Assembly (NCBI RefSeq): GCF_037975245.1
Contig: NC_092563.1
Location: 28,917,960-28,981,959 of the forward strand
DNA: 64,000 nt
Source: Apostichopus japonicus
Lineage: Eukaryota > Echinodermata > Holothuroidea > Aspidochirotida > Stichopodidae
Direction of reading: 5' to 3'
Under the pieces are notes generated by a model, which was not told the DNA's origin, did not search any database, and saw only the letters and a program-made list of their open reading frames with translations. This document shows positions 54,659-64,000 of this stretch, piece by piece. Positions within the stretch are counted from its first letter, which is position 1, and each line of letters starts with the position of its first letter. The position numbers were made by a program, and so were the translations under genes.

Positions 54659-57600
54659 TTAATGATCTGGTCCAGTCTTGACAATTTCCATTCTGACATT
54701 TTCTACCTTTTGACTTCTGAGGTTACCTATTTCTATTGTAAGTTGATAAACAAATATCTTTATTACGCCATAACGATAATAATATTGTACCACACTAATA
54801 TAGTCACTAAAGCCTTGTTGTGCTGAGAGAAGAAAGACAAGAGTATAAACAGAAACCAAACACATAACACAGAGCATAGATGAGTTTTCAGTAAATGATT
54901 TAACATTAAACACAGATTCAGTTTCACATTTACCATACATGTGTTTAATTAAGTCATATGTCTAATTATGTATTATAAATAGTTCCACATGAAATTTAGA
55001 TAACATTACATACTGTACACTTGTTAGAACAGAGAAACACTGCAGTAGACACATAGACAAGTGAGTCATTTGGGGAACTGTTTGATCTTCTGATGATCCG
55101 ATCTTTGTTATCAGTAGTATTCTCATTGTAGGTAGTAAGGGCTTGTTTGTGATCAGTTAATTCAGGTTAGGCCCTGTTTTCTTGTTAACTGATGTATATT
55201 CTAAGTATAACTTTGTGATCGCTTACTGGCAATTCAGAATAATTTACTTCACTTTGCTCTTCTCTTTACATATGTCTGCACAGTCCAAAACCATTTTCCC
55301 ACCTTCCTATGCAATCAGTAATACTTATGCACTGCAGCCCACCATATCCCCACCTTCCTATGCAATCAGTAATACTTAAGCACTGCGGCCCACCATATCC
55401 CCACCTTCCTATGCAATCAGTAATACTTATGCACTGTGGCCCACCATATCCCCACCTTCCTATGCAATCAGTAATACTTATGCACTGCGGCCCACTATTT
55501 CCCAATCTCCCTATGCAATCAGTAATACTTAAGCACTGCGGCCCACTATATCCCATCTTCCTATGCAATCAGTAATACTTAAGCACTGCAGCCCACCATA
55601 TCCCCACCTTCCTATGCAATCAGTAATACTTAAGCACTGCGGCCCACCATATCCCCACCTTCCTATGCAATCAGTAATACTTATGCACTGTGGCCCACCA
55701 TATCCCCACCTTCCTATGCAATCAGTAATACTTATGCACTGCGGCCCACTATTTCCCAATCTCCCTATGCAATCAGTAATACTTAAGCACTGCGGCCCAC
55801 TATATCCCATCTTCCTATGCAATCAGTAATACTTAAGCACTGCAGCCCACCATATCCCCACCTTCCTATGCAATCAGTAATACTTAAGCACTGCGGCCCA
55901 CTATATCCCCACCTTCCTATGCAATCAGTAATACTTAAGCACTGCGGCCCTCCATATCCCCACCTTCCTATGCAATCAGTAATACTTATGCACTGCAGCC
56001 TACCATATCCCATCTTCCTATGCAATCAGTAATACTTAAGCACTGCGGCCCACCATATCCCCACCTTCCTATGCAATCAGTAATACTTAAGCACTGTGGC
56101 CCACTATATCCCCACCTTCCTATGCAATCAGTAATACTTATGCACTGAGACCCACTATATCCCCATATTCCTATGCAATCAGTACCACTTGAGCACTGCG
56201 GCCCACTATATCCCCATCTTTCTATGCAATCAGTAATACTTATGCACTGAGACCCACTATATCCCCATATTCCTATGCAATCAGTAATACTTAAGCACTG
56301 CAGCCCACTATATCCCCATCTTCATATGCAATCAGTAACACTTTAGCACTACGGCCCACTATATCCCCATCTTCATATGCAATCAGTAACACTTTAGCAC
56401 TACGACCCACTATATCCCCATCTTCATATGCAATCAGTAACACTTTAGCACTACGGCCCACTATATCCCCATCTTCATATGCAATCAGTAACACTTAAGC
56501 ACTGCGGCCCACTATATCCCCATCTTCATATGCAATCAGTAACACTTAAGCACTGCGGCCCACTATATCCCCATCTTCATATGCAATCAGTAACACTTTA
56601 GCACTGCAGCCCACTATATCCCCATCTTCATATGCAATCAGTAACACTTTAGCACTGTGGCCCACTATATCCCCATCTTCATATGCAATCAGTAACACTT
56701 TAGCACTGTGGCCCACTATATCCCCATCTTCATATGCAATCAGTAACACTTTAGCACTGCAGCCCACTATATCCCCATCTTCATATGCAATCAGTAACAC
56801 TTTAGCACTGTGGCCCACTATATCCCCATCTTCATATGCAATCAGTAACACTTTAGCATTGTGGCCCACTATATCCCCATCTTCATATGCAATCAGTAAC
56901 ACTTTAGCACTGTGGCCCACTATATCCCATCTTCCTATGCAATCAGTAACACTTTAGCATTGTGGCTCACTATATCCCACTTCCAGTACACCGGCCATTG
57001 TCCCTTACATTTGAATCTTCCATTCAGTACACGTATGTATTTTCACAAATTTTCGTTCGGTATGTTCGTATGTACGCCATTATTGGTATCCGCTGAAATG
57101 ACTGTTATTGGTACTTAATTGTTTTGGAACTATAATTGAGGCTGCAGTTGTTGCCAATTAGGTAAAGACCTCTGATAATTGACATTGTATGCATACATTT
57201 AAAGCAGTATGTCGCATGGTGGTACATGTTTCATATTACTTTAATACACAATCTGACTGAAGACTTGAGTAAGTCTAAAATTCAGTTCATCAAGCTTATA
57301 TTGCTTTGTGTTCGTAATGATATTCCTTGTTATTCTGGATTTGGTTGGGTTTGGAGACTGTTGGTACTAAAACACTGAAGTTTACAACATCACAGGTCTA
57401 ATATTGACCTTTCCTGATGATAAAGCTAAAGATAGTGAAGGGAAAATATAAAACCTTTTACATTTTCTTCATTCCTCACTTCCCTGGCTCCTCACAATAG
57501 CAGAACTCTTGCAGTAACATGTGTAGAGCACTGGTTAAACTTATACTGTACTACCATCCTCTTCTGGTAACTGGCTCATCCCTACCTCCCTTCCTCCCCC

Positions 57601-60600
57601 ACCCCAGCCCCATCTTATTGAAATTCTCAATATCCTAGATGGTTCTATGACTTCTTCACACATCAGACACAATAGCTCCCCCCACACCCTATAGCTGTTC
57701 TGTGGAGTTGCTTGCCATAGGCATTTTAAACACTATTAACATTTAACATGTATGTGTATTTAGTTTGTATAAAGACCACAGAAATACACTGACAATTATT
57801 ATCTGTTTGTTCTGCTCTTGAAGGGATTTAGCAAAACCAAGAATTGATTAATGCACTTACTGAAAAAGGTCATGGTGATATTTTCTGCTCCGTTTAGAAT
57901 GATCTGCTCACATGAACTGGAACAAAGAACGTGAGAACATTTCTATTATTTTTTTCTGATAAATGGAAACAAATATTTGGACTAACACTCTACTCTCCAA
58001 TTTTGATGGTTGACAATAAAATATAAAAAATAAAATAACTTCCCAGGAATTTATTTAGGTGCTGCTGAGAGGTTCTGTAGACTTGACATGTAACCTTGGA
58101 TATGCTTCATAGCTTTAACCCTTTTTTTTTATCAAGGTTCAATGATCACACAAGGGGTGTAGCATTTAAATTAGTGTACACAGGCCAGAAAATTAACAAT
58201 GATTTCTCATAATAGCCTTGTTCATTATCAATTCAGTATCAGGCACACCAGAGCGAAATGTGTCTCAGTTGATCAAACGCACACAGTAGGATAGGGCATT
58301 GGCTAAACATCTACAGTGTTTGATACAAGTTTTATGGGACGTGGATTAAAAGAAAATGACTTGGCTTTTTTATTTTGTCTGATGATTATGTTGAATATTA
58401 ATTTGGTGAGTTTAAAAACTTAACAATTTCATTATTTTAAGTACAAATCTGATAAAAAAAATAAGGTATGCATTTATTGGAAACTTTTAATGGTAGTTAG
58501 TATAGTAGAATTGAGGGTGATATGGGAAAGACTATGGTTAGGTTTCATCTTATAGTGTTAAGTGGTCTCTAAAGAAATTCTATTGAATTGTTGTTCAGTT
58601 TAGGCCATTTTGGTTACTTGATGGATAAGAACTCTGTTAAGTCATGGGTAAGCACAGTAGGTGTGTCCCATCCTTTTGTTTGAGTTTTGAGATTTTGGAG
58701 ATTTGGAATTTTAAACCAAAAGTACAGTTTTTACCTATTAGGTAATTACTATACCCGATGTAATGACACTTATATATAACAGTTGTATACTTAGTGTATA
58801 CTTAGTATATCCTCAGTGTATCAGGTTTATTTTAATGCTGCTTCATTGCTGGTAATGCGATACCACCGCCCGGTGTGGTTTTATTGACAGTTAGAACCCA
58901 TCATATGTTTGTACATGATATAAACTACACTAAGTGTACTGTATGCTGAGTATGTAGAGATTTGTCAGGTCTCCTATACCTACAGTACATGCCTACACTG
59001 GGAAGTATCTGACGTATATAATCTTTGAATTGTCGTGAGATTATTAACAACGTGAGTGATCCTGGGACCTTTCATGATATCCCCTTAGATTGCAAGATAA
59101 TGTAAGTTGTCTTCAAGGGAAATTTAATGACTAGTAACATGCAGAACAACTTGCCATTTGGTCTCGTTCCCACTTGCCTTGTATTTAATTCGCTCTTTGC
59201 TTACCTGTCTTCCCCACAACCTTAGCACCCTCGTTCTACCGTGCCTAGAATGAACTGGTCACTTTCCAGTCAATCTAATGCTATCTTGTTGTAGCAACGA
59301 AGGATAAAGCTTAAAATTGCCATATTTCAATCAATGTAATGTCGTTCTGTTTTAGTATGGTCATTTATATGTGGTCCTCTCGTACCTTTGACCTCTCTGT
59401 AACCTTTCAACACTGTGCGCCCTCTATGACTGGCTCCTCTGGTCAATGCCTTCCCTTCTCATTCTACCATCCAGTTATCAATTTAAAGTTGATTTAAAGT
59501 TATACAATAACAAAATGGCATGTTCACTACGCCACTTTAGACAGGTGTTAGCTACAGCAGCAGAACACGACAAATGCAAATGAATATAACTTCCAATGTA
59601 AATACATGCGTTGGTATAATTATGTGTCAGTACAAGGATAAATAAGCTGCCTCATTATTTGCATGTCGCCTGTTGGCTCTCATCATATGTAGCCTTTCTA
59701 GCAGTCATAGATAACAAAAAACAGAATTAATTGAAAGAGGTTCAAATGATAAATGCCATTCAAAATTGTTAGAATGACTCGATTGTTTATTTTAGAAGCT
59801 TGATTAACTAAAGGCATTTTTTCTAGCATTGAACATGTTTAGTTCTAACTTCTAAGCTTAAAATTGCAACAACAAAAAACTTAACAACACGATGAAATTA
59901 AAGAGAAAAATGTGCATTTTAAGGTTTTTCAACAAAGGTATGAAACATAAGTTGTGTGATTGCTTGATTCACTACGTTCCTTGCTTACCTGTCTCCTCAC
60001 AACATTTGCACCTCATTCTACCGTGTCTAGGATGCCCTGGTAATTTTTTAACACTGTGCACCCTCAACGACTGTTTTAGGGAAAATATAATTCAAATACG
60101 AAAATCTTCCTTTTAAAAGACTAAAAAATTTAAGACATTCTGTCATTTCTTGTCTGCATAGTCGCTTGTGAGTGCTTCTTGTTACAAAATTATCTTGTGA
60201 CAGTCAGAAAATGTGAGGCACCAGATAGACTAGCTTAGTATGGAGGGCCTAATTTAAAAAAAAATTGGTTTCAAAGGATCTTTAGGCCTCAACAGAAAAG
60301 ATTGGCGACTCATATTTGTGAGGTATCTAGTATCACTAACTGTATTGTTTATGAATTGATGGACTAGTAATATGGTAGTAATAGAACTTGTTCCTATCAG
60401 GTAAATAAGCTGATATAAATTTAGTGTCATTTCTCCACAAACCTTGCAAACCCAGTGAATGCAACACAATTTATGATGCCCATACGGAAGTCCTTTCCAG
60501 TTACAACTATGCAAAATGGTCAAACTGCTGTGCAAAAATGGTCAAACTGCTGCGCAAAATGGTCAAGCTGCTGCGCAAAATGGTCAAGCTGCTGCGCAAA

Positions 60601-61086
60601 ATGGTCAAACTGCTGTGCAAAATGGTCAAGCTGCTGTGAAAAATGGTCAGGCTGCTGTTCAAAATGGTCAGGCTGCTGTGCAAAATGGTCAAACTGCTGT
60701 CCAAAATGGTCAAGCTGCTGTGCAAAATGGTCAAGCTGCTGTTCAAATTAGTCAAACTGCTGTTCAAAATGGTCAAACTGCTGTGCAAGTGGTCAAACTG
60801 CTGTGCAAGTCCGAAGATGTACCTGTATATAGCAGAATTTTACACAGTACAACCATAGTACTATTTTCCATACAGACACAAAATTCAGTGACATCAAAAC
60901 TGCTACACAAACTTTGAACACTAAATGAGAACACTGAAATCCTCTCACTATAAAGCATTTGATTACTGTACCACTGAGTAAATATCCATCCATTATTTTA
61001 ATGAATTCTATTACTTTATGTCACTTACCATCCATTTCATGAAAGATGTTTTCCAAAATTTCTAGATGCTTGACCTGGAAGTTCAT
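54659..61086 (-). CDS. Putative small minus-strand gene, four exons, 83 aa
   Basis: Segments 61086-61029, 60506-60443, 57916-57861 and 54732-54659 have compatible phases and sum to 252 nt (83 residues and a stop). The ATG at 61086 begins MNFQVKHLEILENIFHEMD. Later parts read VTGKDFRMGIINCVAFTGFA, SCEQIILNGAENITMTFF and IGNLRSQKVENVRMEIVKTG. The donors GATG|GTAAGT and TTTCA|GTAAGT are strong. The acceptor at 57917 (ACGTTCTTTGTTCCAG) is good; those at 60507 and 54733 are weaker. I recognise no family. The long last intron contains the 51-bp satellite and the first contains the 21-bp minisatellite. It could be the tail of a longer protein or a chance chain. Confidence 0.3.
55301..56985. repeat. 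51-bp satellite array with higher-order repeats
   Basis: About 33 units of ATGCAATCAGTAATACTTAA, then GCACTGCGGCCCAC and ATATCCCCACCTTCCT. A five-unit block of about 254 bp (55309-55562) is repeated almost exactly at 55563-55816 and partly again to 56032. Beyond 56300 a second subfamily (CATCTTCATATG, AACACTTTAGCACT) takes over. Open frames on both strands are side effects of 51 being divisible by three. Confidence 0.97.
57120..59190. other. AT-rich intronic or intergenic sequence
   Basis: Apart from the candidate exon at 57861-57916, I see nothing beyond a degraded repeat near 57480. Confidence 0.4.
59198..60075. mobile_element. Two degraded copies of the CTTACCTGTCTCCTCACAAC family
   Basis: 59198-59475 carries both family ends (GCTTACCTGTCTTCCCCACAAC and CTTCTCATTCTACCATCCAG). 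59975-60075 carries one arm plus the GGTAATTTTTTAACACTGTGC section. They lack the right-hand palindromic arm of the 50.4-kb copy. Confidence 0.65.
60513..60805. repeat. 21-bp minisatellite
   Basis: About 14 units of CAAAATGGTCAAACTGCTGTG and close variants (AAGCTGCTGCG, AGGCTGCTGTT). Being a multiple of three and lacking stops, it is open in several frames on both strands (NGQTAVQ on plus, LTILHSS on minus). It abuts the acceptor of a candidate minus-strand exon at 60506. Confidence 0.95.
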
Positions 61087-61100
61087 TATTATTATTTTTT

Positions 61101-61390
61101 TTACTCTGGTTGCATTCTTTCCAAGATGAGTTTATTTAATGCTGGCCAGAAATAGGTTGATTGTGCTTCAATTTTACACAATGTCGACTGTAATTCCTCT
61201 GGAGAAGTAGCTTTAAACCAACAGACTGACACAATTTCTGTTAATTCTCCATTGGAAAGTTGTAAATGCATGTTTTTGTTGTCTTCACAGTGTAAGGTGG
61301 TTGTTTAGAAATCATCATTTCTTGCAGTTTGTGGGTTTTTGTTTTGGTCAGTAGAAGACACAGAGTAGTTCAAGTTGTCTGTTTGTGAAG
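61101..61390 (-). pseudogene. Minus-strand reading frame interrupted by one stop
   Basis: After an acceptor TTTTAAACTACAG, 96 codons run in one frame to a TAA at 61103-61101, broken only by a TAA at 61307-61305. Before the stop it reads SQTDNLNYSVSSTDQNKNPQ; after it, CEDNKNMHLQLSNGELTEIV, SPEELQSTLCKIEAQSTYFW and NKLILERMQPE. The composition is protein-like on both sides. Possible explanations: a single base change (an allele, assembly error or decayed gene), a gene starting at the internal Met (CATTTACAAC context), or chance. Its stop lies 14 nt before the ATG of the next minus-strand frame. Confidence 0.3.
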
Positions 61391-61480
61391 CTGTAGTTTA
61401 AAATTAAACAATCGCTTTCATTTGCAACAACAGTTTCTCTTGGCAGGAAATACACTTAAATGGATAGTTTTGTTAGTTAT

Positions 61481-61483
<3 letters not shown>

Positions 61484-61543
<60 letters not shown>
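61484..61543. repeat. (TA)n microsatellite
   Basis: About 29 uninterrupted TA units. Confidence 0.98.
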
Positions 61544-61547
<4 letters not shown>

Positions 61548-64000
61548 TACATAATTACTGTACTTCAGAAAAGTCTGTCACTACACTTCAGAACAAGAAG
61601 AATAAACCCAATTAGCCTTTAGATCTACGGTACTTTTACAGTTTGAGGGAAGTACAGGTAGACTGGGTACATAATAATACCAACTGATATTGATATATAT
61701 ACTGTTGATGCAAAGTAAAAAACCCTTTGTAAAATTGTTGCTTTAAGGCAGGAAAGTTAGACTTGAATGAGGCCTGTTTATAGTTTCACAGAATTCCCTA
61801 ACTATATAATTAGTATTGCATCCTTTGAGTGAGTGAGAATTACCTGATCTCAGGTCAATAAGTCAAAGGATACACTATGGAGCGAATTGTTAAGGATTAT
61901 TTCTGGTCTCCCTCAGGCAGCCAGCTCTAACGTTGTAGTTGTTTGAAAAAAATGTAGCAAAACAAAAAATTTAAGAACTGGAATTGCCTGCAAATACGTA
62001 GTATTGTAGTGGGCGTTGTGCGCTTGCAGTATTAGGGAATACTTTCCATTTGTCATGGTGTTATATTTTGGCGGACAACACACCTGGGAGTATAGTCATA
62101 TTGTAAGTACCTACAAAGTGAGGGCGCTTGTTATCGCCGTGACAGGCTCAGAATAAGTTGGCTAGGCAGTTAGCCTCTGAACTGCAAATGTGCAGAGACA
62201 ACATGAATGTTTTAAGTTTCAACGTCCAGTCATGTAGGTATCGTTCACTTGGCCAGTAATGCCATTATTTTAGCGCGCACACGCACTACAATAATGATCA
62301 ATATGCACACTGTAGGAGAGATTTGTCGGTATGGTGAATACAACACAAGCGTAGTCGGACCGGTAAAGCTCCCGTTCGGGTGGATCATAGACCTACCATT
62401 GTTCTGTTTATATTTCAATATCGATCTCCAAAGGGAGAGAAGTTGACATCTAACAGTTGATCATATTTATCCAATACTTGTATTTAGGAAGTAGGAAAAA
62501 TCTTTCTCCAAAAGGTCGAAAACGTGAATCTAATTAGACGGCAAAGGCTGAATTTCTGACGATGGAATATGCTACCAGAGTAGACTTGCTTTCTTTGCGA
62601 AAGGTACATTTGAAAGGAAGAGGTAAAGTACATTGACCTGGAGGAGGGCCAGATGGGGAGGAGGTGAAGGGGGGGGAGTCCTTAAACATTGCCAGTTATT
62701 AGGCTAGATAAATGGGAGAGTGCAGTAGTAGAGTTGAAACTGTTACTGTCAGTATTGTACCTTGGAAATACCCAAACCAACCAGGGAGGTTTGGGGTTCT
62801 GTTGAATACGTCATTGTTCCATTAAAATGTGTATATATGAGTATGGTAGACAAAAAATTTGTTTATGGAAGTGTAAAATATTGCTCACATAAAGTGAAGA
62901 AAATTGTCAAATAGACTTTAGCAAACAATTTAAGAAAACAATTAAATGCTGAAGTGTCAAATTTTCCACATTTTCTTTGCAATTTCAATTTTGAAATGCT
63001 CTTCCTGTAAGTCGTTTTGATAGGTAAATGCAATATAATGTAGGTAGTTATTTAAATGCAATTATAAGAATGTGAAACAGTCCCAGATAAGTATCGTAAG
63101 CTTGTAAATTGACCAAAACTCAGCTAAGTTTTGTTGTTTTCATTTTTACTGAACGTACTGAACAAACAGGAGGAAGTAGATGAAGTATTAAATTACCCAT
63201 ACATGTTGTCAAGTCCAAATAGACACCGATATCCAAGAGAGAGGTCTCTATTCACATTTTAACCAAAAGTGTGACTTTTTTGTTTGGAAATTAATAGTAC
63301 ACTGTCAGATGATCAGGACACGTCTTAATAGAAGTACATTAAGATTGGAACAGCAGTACTTAGTAACTAGAACCGGATTTTCCTGCAAAAATGCAGTATT
63401 GTAGTGCGCTAGGCTTGCACGGTAAACCGGTTTTAGTACCGAAACCAGTTTTTTCCAACCGAATTTCGGTACTATTTTTTATTTTAAGAAAACCGAAAAA
63501 CCGGAAAAACCGAAATGTGAATTGCAAATACTGGAAAAAACAAAGTTTGTTGACTTTGGTTTCTCCTATTTACTGTTCTTTTTGCAATATGAAAGTTAAT
63601 TGCAACAAGAGAAAGCTTTTCTGAAAGACGACATTGTCAGCTACGATCGGCACACGCCATAACCAGTGCTTGAGGGTGGATAGCTAGGCCTAACATTAGG
63701 CTATGCAGCCCTTATATGCATGCATCAGTTAGGTACCTTGTAGTATTGAACTGACCTTGGTGGCCAACGTTAGTAGTTGTGAGAAGTACACACTCAAATG
63801 ACGAGATGCAGTACAAAATTGTTATATCCGACGTGTTTGTCCTCTTTGTTTTGTTCTTATTATTCAACTTCAATTTAATAGTAGAGGATATGGAGAAAAT
63901 CTTTTCAAACACATTGATCACAGTTCGTGTTCAAAAAATGAACGTTAAACTTGAAAGGTACATTGCGCAATTCACAATACCATACGACATGTACAGTCGC
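61544..64000. other. No supported gene; small repeats
   Basis: Two diverged copies of a short segment (CCTGCAAAT...GTATTGTAGTG) lie at about 61980-62010 and 63370-63402. 63410-63510 is an ACCGG/CCGGT-rich inverted stretch. A plus-strand frame at 62563-62604 (MEYATRVDLLSLRK then GTACAT) could be a first exon, but nothing else supports it. Confidence 0.4.

Noticed and set aside
54598-54681. A plus-strand segment after CAAACTTGCAG reading MEMLNQLQNKVAVHRQ and ending in TGA.
   Set aside because: It overlaps the opposite-strand candidate exon at 54659-54732, has no partner exons, and its long C/T tract may simply mimic an acceptor.
55266-56920. Long open frames on both strands across 55.3-56.9 kb.
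   Set aside because: They follow the 51-bp satellite period and show no coding features.
55301-56985. A CRISPR-like array.
   Set aside because: Units are contiguous without unique spacers, and the DNA is eukaryotic.
60516-60917. A 133-codon plus-strand frame with NGQTAVQ repeats.
   Set aside because: It arises from the 21-bp minisatellite; equivalent frames are open on the other strand.

Overview
This is a eukaryotic, AT-rich, intron-bearing and repeat-laden window. Coding sequence is a small fraction of it. Genes are split by GT-AG introns of 0.1 to 9 kb, and polyadenylation signals, minisatellites, DNA transposons, LINE 3' ends and a tRNA-headed SINE are present. The animal TADA1 orthologue, the metazoan repeat types and the frequent TAGGCCTA-type words suggest an invertebrate deuterostome, perhaps an echinoderm. 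That taxon call is inference; no rRNA or mitochondrial marker is present.

Layout. 0-4.3 kb is transposon-rich: a LINE 3' end and two nested hAT-like elements with intact 8-bp target duplications. 4.3-9 kb holds TADA1, a SAGA coactivator subunit, on the plus strand with its whole coding region in one exon. 9-13.4 kb has a 39-bp minisatellite and a second hAT-in-hAT nest. From 37.8 kb down to 14.3 kb on the minus strand I reconstructed a 16-exon gene. All its exon phases agree and the exons sum to 2970 nt, giving 989 aa. The product has an acidic low-complexity centre, a basic coiled coil and four canonical EF-hands at its C-terminus. I could not name it. Its introns hold a SINE, two TTAA-flanked (piggyBac-like) MITEs, an LTR-like block, a third hAT-like copy and several tandem repeats.

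38-64 kb is poorer in recognisable genes. I propose a plus-strand gene at about 40.5-45.6 kb (five phase-compatible exons, 5' end not found). I also propose two small minus-strand reading frames at 61.4-54.7 kb, only 14 nt apart; one carries an in-frame stop. These three rest on splice-site logic and protein-like composition only. The region also carries 31-bp, 51-bp and 21-bp minisatellites, palindromic MITEs and a LINE C-terminus.

No operon logic applies. TADA1 and the EF-hand gene converge tail to tail across 7.3-14.3 kb. I saw no rRNA, functional tRNA, CRISPR array or viral gene.
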